A stretch of DNA of 64,000 nucleotides from JBGSWL01 sp041752455. GTDB lineage: Bacteria; Pseudomonadota; Alphaproteobacteria; Rhizobiales; Rhizobiaceae. Below the pieces are notes generated by a model. It saw only the letters and a list, made by a program, of their open reading frames with translations, had not been told where the DNA came from and ran no database searches. Positions 28,108-37,949 of this stretch are shown here, in pieces (within the stretch, counting starts at the first letter, position 1; the number at the start of each line of letters is the position of its first letter). The position numbers and the translations under genes are program-made. The stretch is taken from positions 38,357-102,356 of the forward strand of contig JBGSWL010000078.1 in the NCBI GenBank assembly GCA_041752455.1, written 5' to 3'.

Positions 28108-30387
28108 TCACCCCCCAAATTTCCCGCTCCTCGGAAAGCCCTTCGGCACCAGCCGTCCGGCAGAGGCGCGGGGGGCGATCCATTCGGCCAGTTCTTCCTT
28201 CGTGCGGGTAAAGGTGCGGTCCGACGCATCTTGCCAGGACAGGCCTGCATCAAGACGGAAGGCCTTCATGTCGAGAATGCCGCCATCCTTGTATTTCTGC
28301 AGGCGCACGCCCTTGCCGCGCGCCATTTCCGGCACCTGGTCGAGGGCAAAAATCAGCATCTTGCGGTTCTCGCCGATCACCGCGAGATGATCGGGCGCAG
28401 CGGCTGCATCGGCGGGGTCGAGGAAGCCGATCAGGCGCGCCTCGTCCGGCAGCTTGACGTTCATCACCTGCTTGCCCTTGCGGGTGTTGGCGGCGACGTC
28501 ATCTTCCGCAACGATGAAGCCGTTGCCTTCCGCGGAAGCCAGCAGCAGCCTGCGGCCAGACCGCGCCACAAAGGCCGTGACAATGTCCTGGTCGTTTTCC
28601 ATGTCAACGATCAGGCGAACCGGTTCGCCATGGCCGCGACCGCCCGGCAGCCGGTCGGCGCCGATCGTGTAGAACTTGCCGCCGGTGGTGAAGACGAGGA
28701 TCTTGTCGGTCGTCTGGGCATGGAAGGCGTGTTTCAGCCGGTCGCCTTCCTTGAAGGTGAGCGTCGCATGATCGGCCAGATGGCCCTTCAGCGCGCGCAT
28801 CCAGCCCTTTTCCGAGACGACGACCGTCACCGGCTCCTTTTCGATCATCGCCTGCTGGACCGCTTCGATGTCGATCTCGGCGGCCTCGGCAAAGTCCGAG
28901 CGGCGGCGGCCAAGCGGGGTGTCCTTGCCGAACTTGGTCTTCACCTCGCCGATTTCCCAGGCGATCGTCTTCCACTGGCGCTCGTCGGATGACAGCAGCG
29001 TTTCGATCTGGGCTTTCTCGGCCGACAATTCGTCGTGCTCGCGGCGGATCTCCACCTCTTCCAGCTTGTTCAAGGCACGAAGGCGAAGGTTCAGGATCGC
29101 CTCGGCCTGCACCTCGGTCAGCTTGAAGAAGGCGATCAGCTCGGCCTTGGGATGATCCTCGTAGCGGACGATCCGGATCACTTCATCGATGTTGAGATAG
29201 GCGATCAGGAACCCGGCGAGGATTTCCAGCCGCTTGTCGATCTGGCCGAGGCGAAAGCGCGAGCGGCGCTGCAGCACGTCGCGGCGATGGTCGAGCCATT
29301 CGCGCAGAACCTCGGCCAAGTTCATCACTTTGGGCACGATGCCGCCAGACAGGACGTTCATGTTGAGCGGTATCCGGCTTTCCAGTTCGGTCAGCTTGTA
29401 GAGCGACTCCATGAGAAGTTCGGGATCGACCGTGCGGGTCTTCGGCTCGAGCACGACACGGATGTCCTCGGCGCTTTCGTCACGAATGTCTTCCAGCAGC
29501 GGAATGCGCCGCGCCATCAGGAGTTCTGCGATCTTCTCGATCAGCCGCGACTTCTGCACCTGAAACGGGATTTCCGTGACGACGATCACATAGCCGCCAC
29601 GGCCCGTGTCTTCGCGGTGCCAGCGGGCGCGCACGCGAAAGCCGCCACGGCCGGTCTCGTAGGCGTCAAGGATGGCCGCGCGCGGCTCGACGATGATGCC
29701 GCCAGTCGGAAAGTCAGGACCGGGCACGAATTCCACCAGTTTGGTGACTGTCGCATCCGGGTTGGCGATCAGGTGCAGCGCGGCATCACAAAGTTCTGCA
29801 GCATTGTGCGGCGGGATCGAGGTCGCCATGCCCACGGCGATGCCGGACGAGCCATTGGCGAGCAGGTTCGGAAACGCACCGGGCAAGACGACGGGCTCTT
29901 CATCTTCCTCGTTGTAGTTGGGGCGAAAGTCGACCGCGTCCTCGGTGATACCCTCCATCAGGAGGGTGCCGACTTCAGTCATGCGCGCTTCGGTATAGCG
30001 GTAGGCGGCGGCGTTATCGCCATCGATGTTGCCGAAATTACCCTGCCCGTCGACGAGCGGGTATCGTACCGAAAAATCCTGCGCGAGCCGCACCAGCGCA
30101 TCATAGATCGCCTGGTCGCCATGCGGGTGGAAGTTACCCATCACGTCGCCGACGATCTTGGCGCATTTGCGGAAGCCGGCGGTCGGATCAAGCCGCAGCA
30201 GGCGCATCACATAGAGAATACGCCGGTGAACCGGCTTCATGCCGTCACGCGCGTCGGGCAGCGCCCGGTGCATGATCGTCGACAAGGCATAGGCAAGGTA
30301 ACGCTCTTCGAGCGCCGATTTCAGATCGACCGGCTCGACGGAGCGAGCCGGTTCATCGCCGTTTGGCGGTGTGACGTTCTTGGACAT
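28108..30387 (-). CDS. parC: DNA topoisomerase IV subunit A
   Basis: Type II topoisomerase A subunit that decatenates replicated chromosomes with ParE. Opening motifs YALSTIMHRALPDARDGMKP and the catalytic Tyr of AAYRYTEARM (~residue 135) are present, as is the QTL region HPHGDQAIYDALVRLAQ with Asp/Ile at the quinolone positions. The C-terminal beta-pinwheel repeats are shorter than in GyrA and lack a GyrA box, supporting ParC. About 759 residues; ATG 30387 is preferred over a TTG two codons upstream. Confidence 0.96.
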   Translation of the reverse strand: MSKNVTPPNGDEPARSVEPVDLKSALEERYLAYALSTIMHRALPDARDGMKPVHRRILYVMRLLRLDPTAGFRKCAKIVGDVMGNFHPHGDQAIYDALVRLAQDFSVRYPLVDGQGNFGNIDGDNAAAYRYTEARMTEVGTLLMEGITEDAVDFRPNYNEEDEEPVVLPGAFPNLLANGSSGIAVGMATSIPPHNAAELCDAALHLIANPDATVTKLVEFVPGPDFPTGGIIVEPRAAILDAYETGRGGFRVRARWHREDTGRGGYVIVVTEIPFQVQKSRLIEKIAELLMARRIPLLEDIRDESAEDIRVVLEPKTRTVDPELLMESLYKLTELESRIPLNMNVLSGGIVPKVMNLAEVLREWLDHRRDVLQRRSRFRLGQIDKRLEILAGFLIAYLNIDEVIRIVRYEDHPKAELIAFFKLTEVQAEAILNLRLRALNKLEEVEIRREHDELSAEKAQIETLLSSDERQWKTIAWEIGEVKTKFGKDTPLGRRRSDFAEAAEIDIEAVQQAMIEKEPVTVVVSEKGWMRALKGHLADHATLTFKEGDRLKHAFHAQTTDKILVFTTGGKFYTIGADRLPGGRGHGEPVRLIVDMENDQDIVTAFVARSGRRLLLASAEGNGFIVAEDDVAANTRKGKQVMNVKLPDEARLIGFLDPADAAAAPDHLAVIGENRKMLIFALDQVPEMARGKGVRLQKYKDGGILDMKAFRLDAGLSWQDASDRTFTRTKEELAEWIAPRASAGRLVPKGFPRSGKFGG

Positions 30388-30435
30388 GGCCAAGCGTTAG
30401 CCAAGCGGCCGATTCGCGGCAAGCAAGCGCGCCGA

Positions 30436-31773
30436 TCATTCCTCGCGGAATGCCAATGCCATCGAATCAAGGATCGGCCGGACCAGATATTCGGCAAATG
30501 TCCGCTCGCTGGTTGCAATCAGCGCTTCAACCGGCATGCCCGGATAGATCTGGCTGCTCGATATGTTGTCCGGAAGACGCGAGATGCGCAGACGGGCCAG
30601 ATAGTATGGTTCGCGCGTCGCCTCGTCGACAAGGCGGTCCGGCGAAACAAAGGTCACCTCACCGCTGGCTTCCGGCGTCGTACGCTGGTTGAGCGCGGAA
30701 AGCCGCAGGCGCGCTTCCTGTCCCGGCTGCACGTGATCGATATCGGCCACCGACAGACGCACCGATGCGACCATGTCGCTTTCGCCCGGAAGAAGTTCGG
30801 CCAGCGGCTCTCCGGGACGGATCACCTGACCCGGCGTGTTGACTTCAAGCCGCACGATGCGGGCGTTTGCGGGCGAGCGCACGACAGTACGTTCCAGCAC
30901 ATCGCGGGCGGCCGCGATCCGCTCACCGGTATCGGCAAGGTTGTCGCGAACCTCGGAAAGCTCGGTGACTGCCTGCTCGACGATCTGGGTCCTGGCGCGG
31001 TTGATCTGCTCGCGGGTTTCGATGATCTGGGTGCGCGACCGCGCAATTTCAGCCTCGATGGCGCCTTGCTGGCCGATCAGGTCCGCTCGCGCGCGGATCA
31101 GCGATGTGTATTCATCGCGCGTCGTCAAACCCTGGCCGAGCAGCGCTTCCTTGCGCGTTGTCTCCTCGCCGATGATCTCCAACTGCTCGGAAATGGCGTT
31201 CTGACGGGACTCCAGCCCGACAATCCCCTCCTCGAGCGCGGTGATGCGCTGATTGAGGATCGCCTCTTCCGAGGCCAGTCGCGTACGGCGCGTATCGAAC
31301 TCGCGGGTATTTTCGGTCAGGGTGTCCTCGAGATCCAGCGCTTTGGCACGGGCCGTCAGGAACTCCGAGAAGACGATCGCTTCCCTGGTATCACGCTCGG
31401 CAACGAGTCGGCTGAGGCGTGCCTGCAGGCTGACATGCTGCTTTTCAAGCCGCTGCAGGGCGGCACGCGCCTGCGTGTCATCAAGTTCGATCAGGGCGTC
31501 ACCAGGCTGAACATCGCCGCCTTCCCTCACGTGCACCTTGCGTACGATGCCGCCTTCGAAATGCTGGATCACCAGGTTTTCGCCGACAACGGCGACACTG
31601 CCCACGGCGATGACCGCGCCGTTCATCGGCAGCGTGACAGACCAGCCCAGAAAGCCGAACACGAAGAGGAGAACCGAAGCCCAACCCCACAACGATGCCA
31701 TGCGGGTAGACTGTACCCGCCGGGCCATCGTGTCGAGGGCCGCGCCGGGCGAGCCGAGTGCGACATCAGCCAT
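30436..31773 (-). CDS. Type I secretion membrane fusion protein (HlyD/PrsE family)
   Basis: Periplasmic adaptor that links the inner membrane ABC exporter to TolC. One membrane anchor lies at ~28-48 (LWGWASVLLFVFGFLGW). A lipoyl-like half (HFEGGIVRKVHVREGGDVQPGD), long coiled coils (~100-290) and the second lipoyl half (SPANARIVRLEVNTPGQVIRPG) follow, with a beta barrel at the C-terminus. 445 residues is normal. It overlaps the ABC gene by eight bases. No RTX substrate or TolC gene lies in the window. Confidence 0.93.
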   Translation of the reverse strand: MADVALGSPGAALDTMARRVQSTRMASLWGWASVLLFVFGFLGWSVTLPMNGAVIAVGSVAVVGENLVIQHFEGGIVRKVHVREGGDVQPGDALIELDDTQARAALQRLEKQHVSLQARLSRLVAERDTREAIVFSEFLTARAKALDLEDTLTENTREFDTRRTRLASEEAILNQRITALEEGIVGLESRQNAISEQLEIIGEETTRKEALLGQGLTTRDEYTSLIRARADLIGQQGAIEAEIARSRTQIIETREQINRARTQIVEQAVTELSEVRDNLADTGERIAAARDVLERTVVRSPANARIVRLEVNTPGQVIRPGEPLAELLPGESDMVASVRLSVADIDHVQPGQEARLRLSALNQRTTPEASGEVTFVSPDRLVDEATREPYYLARLRISRLPDNISSSQIYPGMPVEALIATSERTFAEYLVRPILDSMALAFREE

Positions 31774-33637
31774 TTTGACCTCCTGCCGGCGGCATTGCGC
31801 GCAGGGGTTTCAGACCCGGGCCAAAGCCTGCGAAAGGCGATTGACTGGTAGCCGTCTCGCGCTGGGTTGGCACCGTGTAATCGGTTGCGGCGATCGTCGT
31901 GTTGGCATTGGCCGGGGCGCTTTCTGCGGCAGGCCGAAGCGGTGACGTTCGCCCGGCCCGCTTGGCCAGTTGTTCGACGCGGCGACGCAGAACCTCATCG
32001 CGCGGGCCATAATCGGCAATTGTGCCGGCTTCGACAACGATCACGGCATCGACCATCGACAGAACATCATCGCGCTGCGTGACCATGACGACCGTGCGCC
32101 CGGCCTGGCGCGCAGCGTCAATGGCGCCGGCAAAAGCAACTCGGCCGTCAGAATCAAGGCTGGCATTCGGCTCATCCAGCAAAAGAAGCGCTGGTTCGCC
32201 AAAAAAGGCGCGCGCCAGCGCGATCTGTTGCAGTTGCCCACCCGATAGCATCACGCCGTCACTGCCGACACGGGAGCCGTAATCGTCGGCAAGCGACATG
32301 ATCATGTCGTGTGCATGAGCCTTGCGCGCTGCGGCCTCGATATCCTCGCGCGTTGCGTCCGGCCGGAACCGCGCAATGTTCTCGCCGATCGAGCCGGGCA
32401 GAAGGCGTACGGCCTGCTCGACATAGCCGACATGGCGGCCACGGTCGGCCGGATCCCAATCGGCAATGTCGGCACCGTCATACTCGATTGCACCGGTGGT
32501 CGGTGCCAAAGCTCCGGCCATCATGCGCAGCAGCGTCGATTTGCCTGCGCCACTTGGTCCGATCATCGCCACGACCGAACCGGCGGGCACGTTGAGGTTC
32601 AGGGTGCGAATGACAGGAACCGTCGAGCCGCGGTTTGACCGGACGAGATATGAGATATCGCGGACCGAAATCCGCCCCTTTGGCGCGCCATGGTTCCGGT
32701 ATCTTTCCTGCCGGGCCGAGAAGGCGGCAATCCCGTTGTTGACCGTGGTCCAGGCTGACCGGGCATCGGCGATCTGCCGCCAGGAGGCGATGGCCTGATC
32801 AATGGGTTGCAAGGCGCGACCACTGACAATCGATGATGCAAAGATCATGCCCGCCGTCATCTGCCCGTCAAGAACCAGCCAGGCGCCGACGCCGAGAATG
32901 GCAAGCTGGAGCATCATGCGAATGGCCTTTGATATGCCCGACAAGGTCGCGGCGGTCGAACCGGCGCCATCGGCGCCATCCAGGCTGTTGACCATTGCGG
33001 TGCGCCAGCGCGCGGAAATCGACGGGGTCATCCCCATGGCCCGCATCACTTCGGCGCTGTTGGCATAGGCTTGCGCCAGATCGGCAGGTCGATCGGGGAC
33101 CGCCATCGCCTTCTTGCTGGCGCGCACGGCAAGCACCTGGTTGAAAAGTGCGATGATGACCAGCAACGCCATGCCGAGGAACGTGATCAGGCACAGCACC
33201 GGATGAACAAAGTAAAGCATCACCATGAACAGCGGCGCAAACGGCAGATCGAATATCGTGAAGACCGCGCGACCGGCGAGGAATGCGCGCAGGGAGACCA
33301 GGCCTTTCAGGATTTCCGATGCCTTTTGCGGCCCGGCGGGATCGTCGGCCAGCGCCTGCACAGCCAGAGGGCCGATGACAATATCCAGCCGGTTTGCCAT
33401 GCGGCCGACATAGATGGACCGGACCGCTTCCAGAATGCCGAGGAGCGCCAAAGCGGCGATGGCCAACAGCGAAATGTAGATGAGGGTGTTGATGCTCGAA
33501 GATGGCAGGACGCGGTCATAAACCTGGAGAAGATAAAGCGGCAGAACCAGTGCCAGCATGTTCGTGACGAACGAAAACGCCGCGAGATTGCCGGCAATGC
33601 CGCGCAAGACGCTTTCGACCTTGACACCCGTTTGCAT
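31766..33637 (-). CDS. Type I secretion ABC permease/ATPase (PrtD family) with altered H-loop
   Basis: Exporter of 623 residues with an N-terminal transmembrane domain (~15-300), then an ATPase with Walker A GPSGAGKST (~356), Q-loop GYVEQ, signature LSGGQLQQIALARA and Walker B LLLLDEPNASLD (~482). The H-loop histidine expected in this class is replaced: the sequence reads VVMVTQRDD with Gln at ~521. The catalytic Glu is intact. A low-complexity tail of ~60 residues follows the ATPase. It is translationally coupled to the HlyD gene. Confidence 0.92.
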   Translation of the reverse strand: MQTGVKVESVLRGIAGNLAAFSFVTNMLALVLPLYLLQVYDRVLPSSSINTLIYISLLAIAALALLGILEAVRSIYVGRMANRLDIVIGPLAVQALADDPAGPQKASEILKGLVSLRAFLAGRAVFTIFDLPFAPLFMVMLYFVHPVLCLITFLGMALLVIIALFNQVLAVRASKKAMAVPDRPADLAQAYANSAEVMRAMGMTPSISARWRTAMVNSLDGADGAGSTAATLSGISKAIRMMLQLAILGVGAWLVLDGQMTAGMIFASSIVSGRALQPIDQAIASWRQIADARSAWTTVNNGIAAFSARQERYRNHGAPKGRISVRDISYLVRSNRGSTVPVIRTLNLNVPAGSVVAMIGPSGAGKSTLLRMMAGALAPTTGAIEYDGADIADWDPADRGRHVGYVEQAVRLLPGSIGENIARFRPDATREDIEAAARKAHAHDMIMSLADDYGSRVGSDGVMLSGGQLQQIALARAFFGEPALLLLDEPNASLDSDGRVAFAGAIDAARQAGRTVVMVTQRDDVLSMVDAVIVVEAGTIADYGPRDEVLRRRVEQLAKRAGRTSPLRPAAESAPANANTTIAATDYTVPTQRETATSQSPFAGFGPGLKPLRAMPPAGGQNG

Positions 33638-33767
33638 GAAAACCCCTAAAGCCCCCGACCCCGCGCCGTCTGCACTGCATAGCTATCCGGCAATGGCGGC
33701 ACATGCAGTGGACTGCCGCCCGAAGCGCTATCATGCGACGCAATACTCAACAAAGACCAAACATGAC

Positions 33768-33789
33768 GGACCCGGCCATCGCCGGGTCC
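33768..33789. terminator. Hairpin between mscL and the type I secretion operon
   Basis: The perfect stem GGACCCGGC / GCCGGGTCC with loop CATC lies downstream of mscL and upstream of the ABC gene. There is no long T run, so it may be a weak terminator or an RNA-stabilising hairpin. Confidence 0.55.
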
Positions 33790-33814
33790 ATTTCAATTTG
33801 TCAGAGGAGGCGGA

Positions 33815-34228
33815 TCATTTGGCGAGCAAATCCCGAATCTCGGTCAGAAGCGCCACATCGGCCGGCGGTGCATCCGGGACCGACGGCGCTGCTTCTTCCT
33901 TGCGGCGCAGCGAGTTGACCGCCTTGACCATCAGGAAAATGATGAAAGCCAGAATGATGAAGTTCAGCGCGACCGTGATGAACGAGCCGAAGGCCAGAAC
34001 AGCGCCCTGTTCCTTGGCAGCTTCGAGACTTGTCGCGGTGACCGCCGACGACAGGCCGATGAAATAGTTGTTGAAGTCCAGCCCGCCGAAAATTGCGCCG
34101 ACCACCGGCATGATGATGTCATTGACGAGGCTGTCGACTATCTTGCCGAATGCTCCGCCGATGATCACGCCGACGGCGAGATCCATCACGTTGCCCTTTG
34201 ATATGAATTCCTTGAATTCGTTCAGCAT
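33815..34228 (-). CDS. mscL: Large-conductance mechanosensitive channel
   Basis: Pressure-relief channel of the inner membrane. It has 137 residues, two membrane segments (VMDLAVGVIIGGAFGKIVDSL at ~14-34 and FITVALNFIILAFIIFLMVK at ~80-99), the N-terminal amphipathic MLNEFKEFIS and a C-terminal helical bundle (ALLTEIRDLLAK). The start at ATG 34228 is the family start; the frame is open further upstream without homology. Confidence 0.96.
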   Translation of the reverse strand: MLNEFKEFISKGNVMDLAVGVIIGGAFGKIVDSLVNDIIMPVVGAIFGGLDFNNYFIGLSSAVTATSLEAAKEQGAVLAFGSFITVALNFIILAFIIFLMVKAVNSLRRKEEAAPSVPDAPPADVALLTEIRDLLAK

Positions 34229-34407
34229 ATGCGCCCCCAAAAGTCTGGTTATTGACCCTGCGATTGTTCGCAGCCGCAAAAGCCTTATCGGAAAGATTTC
34301 ACTTCGTTAACCGGAATCTGCACGCCATGCGCGTGGCCTGAACCGGCTGAAGACTTGACCTAGCGACCGCGCACCGCTCACATGCCTGCCTTGCTGCCCC
34401 GGGCAGC

Positions 34408-37400
34408 GTGGGAGGCATCGGCATCTTGCAAGGCTGGTTGATTGCGCTTGTTGCGTTTTTCTACCTGGCAATCCTTTTTGCGATTGCTGCGTGGGGTGAC
34501 GCGCGTGCGCGCTCGGTGCCGGTCAATCGTCCGCGCCCGCTCGTCTATTCCTTGAGCCTTGCGGTCTACTGCACATCCTGGACCTTCTTCGGATCGGTCG
34601 GGCTCGCCACCACGAACGGGTTCGAGTATTTCGCGATTTTCCTCGGGCCGATCCTCGTCTTCACGCTCGGGATGCCGCTGATCCGACGTGTGGTGCATCT
34701 GTCGAAATCGGAACGCATCACGTCTGTCGCGGATTTTCTCGGCGCCCGCTACGGCAAGAGCGTCAAGGTGGCGGCGCTGGCCGCCTGCATTGCCGTGGTC
34801 GGCACGGTTCCCTACATCGCCCTGCAACTCAAGGCGATCAGCGATACGGTGACGCTGATGGTGCGCCACTATGATCCGCTCGGCCTTCCGTCAACCGGCC
34901 TACCGGTCGATGTCTCGTTCATCGTCGCTGCAAGCCTTCTGGCGTTCGCAATCCTTTTCGGGACGCGCCACGCCGATGCGACAGAGCATCAGGACGGATT
35001 GATTCTCGCCGTGGCGGTGGAATCGGCGATCAAGCTGTTCTTCTTCCTGACTGTGGCGATTGCGGTGATATTTTTCCTCAATGGCGGCGTCGGGCCGATC
35101 ATCGAGGCGTTCCAGACCGATCAACGGGTTTCAGCCGCTCTCGCGCGCGGCAGCTCCGGCGGCACATGGCTGGTGATGACGCTTTTGTCGGCCTTTGCGA
35201 TCCTGCTGCTGCCGCGACAGTTCCATGTAACGGTCGTGGAATACCGTTCGAATGTGGAACTGCGGCGGGCCATGTGGTTGTTCCCGGCCTATCTGGTCGC
35301 GATCAACCTTCTGGTCATGCCGATCGCGGTTTCCGGCCTGCTTCATGCGCCTGCCGGAACTCCTGCCGATCTCTACTTTCTGTCGCTGCCGATGGCTGCC
35401 GGCCATGATCTTTTGACACTGATGACCTTTGTCGGCGGACTTTCGGCAGCGACCGCCATGGTCATCGTCGCCTCGGTCGCGCTGGCGGTGATGGTATCGA
35501 ACGACCTCGTCATTCCGATCCTGTTGTCGCGCACCAATCCGTCATGGCGGTCGCAACCGGGCGACTGGTCGCACCTGATCCTGAACATCCGTCGTATCGC
35601 CATGGGTATGGTCATTCTGGCGGCGTTTGCCTACTACCGGCAGACCGAGACGACGACGCAATTGTCCTCCATCGGGCTCCTGTCGTTTGCAGCCATTGCG
35701 CAATTTGCCCCGGCGTTCCTGATCGGCCTTGTCTGGCGTGGCGCCAATGCCCGCGGCGCTTTCCTCGGCATGGCCGGCGGCATCGCGGTCTGGGCCTGGA
35801 CCCTGCTGCTTCCCGCCATGATCGGCAATCAGGCCGAAATTGTTGCAAACGGCCCTTGGGGTCTTGCGCTGCTCAGGCCCGAGGGCCTGTTCGGGGTACG
35901 GTTCGATCCGCTCGTACACGGCGTGTTCTGGAGCCTTCTGGCCAATGTCATCCTGATCGTCGCCGGGTCGGTTTCCCGCGTTGCCCGCCCGCTGGAGCGC
36001 ATTCAGGCCGTGACGTTCGTGCCGCGCGAGGCGCAACAATCCATCGCCCTCAAGCGCTTCCGCACGACCACGACGATTGCCGAGGTCAAGGCGGCGCTCG
36101 CCCGTTATGTCGGGACCGCGCGGATGGAGCGGGCCTTTGCAGCTTTTGAACTGCGCGAAGGGCGCAAACTGGCTGGCACAGAAACTGCCGACATCGCGGT
36201 GGTTCGGCAAGCCGAGCAGATACTTGCCAGCGCGATCGGGTCATCATCCGCGCGCCTTGTCCTGTCGCTGCTTCTGGAAAAGGATGGGACGTCTTCGACC
36301 GACACGATCCGGCTGCTCGATGATGCCTCCGAAGCCCTGCAGCAAAACCGCGACCTTCTGCAGAAAGCCCTCGACCAGATGGATCAGGGCATCTCGGTCT
36401 TCAACAACGAGTATCGGCTGACCAACTGGAACGGACAGTTCCGGCGGTTGCTCGGACTGCCGCCGGAAATGGGCCATTTCGGCATGCCGCTCAAAGCGAT
36501 CACCGCAATGCTGGTGGAGACCGGGCAGATCGACGCGGAAACCGAGCGCGAAACCGTCGAGAGCATCACCCAATTCCGCCGGACCTGGCAGTTGGCGCTG
36601 AAACGCAGCGGGCGCATCCTGGAAGTCCGCTCCAACCCGATGCCGGATGGCGGGATCGTCATCACCTACACCGACATTACCGGCCGGGTGGAGGCCGATG
36701 AAGCCCTCAAGCGCGCCAAGGAAAGCCTCGAGTTGCGGGTCAAGGCGCGCACCGTCGAACTCACCAAGGTCAACGAGGAACTGGCGAAAGCACAGGCCCG
36801 CGCCGAAGAAGCCAATCTTGGCAAGACCCGGTTTCTGGCAGCGGCGGGTCACGACATCTCCCAGCCGCTCAACGCGGCGCGGCTGTATACCTCGTCTCTC
36901 GTGGAACGGCTGGCCAACCATGGCGATGGCAAAAGCCGCGATGTCGCCGGCAAGATCGACAGCGCTCTGGAAGCGGTCGAGGACATCATCGGCGCGGTTC
37001 TCGACATCTCGCGCCTGGATGCCGGCGCGCTGAAGCCCAATCCGAGCGCGTTTGCCATCGGCGATCTGCTCGAGCAGGTCGTTTCGGACTTCCAGCCAAT
37101 GGCAGAGAAGAAGGGGCTTTCCTTGCGCTTCGTGCCGACCCGGCTGGTTGTCGAGACCGACCGCAACCTGCTTCGCCGGGTGATCCAGAATCTTGTCTCC
37201 AACGCGATCAAGTACACCCATGAGGGGCGCATCCTGGTCGGTGTCCGGCGCCAGGAACACCACGTCGTCATCTGCGTGCTCGATACCGGGATCGGGATTG
37301 CGCAGAACCAGTTCCAGCACGTGTTCAAGGAGTTCCAGCGCCTCTCGGACGGGGCACGGATTGCCAGCGGACTGGGTCTCGGGCTTTCGATCGTCGACCG

Positions 37401-37932
37401 GATTTCGCGGGTGCTCAGCATCGATGTGGCACTGAATTCGGTGCCCGGCAAAGGCACAGCCTTTACCGTCGCGGTTCCGCGCAGCCACCTGACGGCATCA
37501 GAAAAGCCGTTGCAGCGGATCCTTCTGACACCAAGTCGCGAATTGCTCACCGGCCTGGTGATCGCCTGCATCGACAATGACGAGGCGGTCATGGCCGGCA
37601 TGAGCGTTCTTCTCACCGGATGGGGTGCGCGGGTCATCGCTGCGCCGCGCCGCGATGTTCTTGCCGAGCGGCTTGATGCGGAGCTGTTTGCCCCGCATGC
37701 GATCATTGCCGACTATCACCTTGATGACGGCACTGGGCTCGACGTCATTGCCGACATGCGCGAGCGGTTCGGTCCGGCCCTCACCGCCATTCTGGCGACG
37801 GCTGATCGCTCGACGGAACTGCGGAACCGGTGCTCCGCCGGCGATATCCAGCTGCTCAACAAACCGCTGAAGCCGGCGGCGCTGCGCGCCATCCTGACGC
37901 AAATTCCGCTGGCGCGCGAAGCGGCGGAATAG
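34408..37932 (+). CDS. Hybrid sensor kinase with SLC5 transporter domain (CrbS/MxtR-like)
   Basis: Large membrane sensor (~1,170 residues). The N-terminal ~530 residues form a sodium/solute symporter (SLC5) domain. A linker, a PAS-like domain (ALDQMDQGISVFNNEYRLTNW, ~650) and a coiled coil follow. Next come HisKA with phospho-His in AAAGHDISQPLNAARLY (~815), HATPase (LVSNAIKYTHEGR; LGLGLSIVDRI) and a receiver with phospho-Asp in IIADYHLDDGTG (~1102). This order matches CrbS/MxtR, which with CrbR/ErdR controls acetate use through acs. Start GTG 34408; a TTG at 34426 with GGAGG upstream is also plausible. A LuxR-type regulator lies convergent next door. Confidence 0.88.
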   Translation: MGGIGILQGWLIALVAFFYLAILFAIAAWGDARARSVPVNRPRPLVYSLSLAVYCTSWTFFGSVGLATTNGFEYFAIFLGPILVFTLGMPLIRRVVHLSKSERITSVADFLGARYGKSVKVAALAACIAVVGTVPYIALQLKAISDTVTLMVRHYDPLGLPSTGLPVDVSFIVAASLLAFAILFGTRHADATEHQDGLILAVAVESAIKLFFFLTVAIAVIFFLNGGVGPIIEAFQTDQRVSAALARGSSGGTWLVMTLLSAFAILLLPRQFHVTVVEYRSNVELRRAMWLFPAYLVAINLLVMPIAVSGLLHAPAGTPADLYFLSLPMAAGHDLLTLMTFVGGLSAATAMVIVASVALAVMVSNDLVIPILLSRTNPSWRSQPGDWSHLILNIRRIAMGMVILAAFAYYRQTETTTQLSSIGLLSFAAIAQFAPAFLIGLVWRGANARGAFLGMAGGIAVWAWTLLLPAMIGNQAEIVANGPWGLALLRPEGLFGVRFDPLVHGVFWSLLANVILIVAGSVSRVARPLERIQAVTFVPREAQQSIALKRFRTTTTIAEVKAALARYVGTARMERAFAAFELREGRKLAGTETADIAVVRQAEQILASAIGSSSARLVLSLLLEKDGTSSTDTIRLLDDASEALQQNRDLLQKALDQMDQGISVFNNEYRLTNWNGQFRRLLGLPPEMGHFGMPLKAITAMLVETGQIDAETERETVESITQFRRTWQLALKRSGRILEVRSNPMPDGGIVITYTDITGRVEADEALKRAKESLELRVKARTVELTKVNEELAKAQARAEEANLGKTRFLAAAGHDISQPLNAARLYTSSLVERLANHGDGKSRDVAGKIDSALEAVEDIIGAVLDISRLDAGALKPNPSAFAIGDLLEQVVSDFQPMAEKKGLSLRFVPTRLVVETDRNLLRRVIQNLVSNAIKYTHEGRILVGVRRQEHHVVICVLDTGIGIAQNQFQHVFKEFQRLSDGARIASGLGLGLSIVDRISRVLSIDVALNSVPGKGTAFTVAVPRSHLTASEKPLQRILLTPSRELLTGLVIACIDNDEAVMAGMSVLLTGWGARVIAAPRRDVLAERLDAELFAPHAIIADYHLDDGTGLDVIADMRERFGPALTAILATADRSTELRNRCSAGDIQLLNKPLKPAALRAILTQIPLAREAAE

Positions 37933-37949
37933 CAGCTCTGCTCAACACA

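Noticed and set aside
29035..31851. Very long open frame on the plus strand opposite parC and the HlyD gene
   Set aside because: Its product is low-complexity His/Arg/Asp-rich text typical of antisense reading of GC-rich genes, and the opposite strand has two clear gene families.
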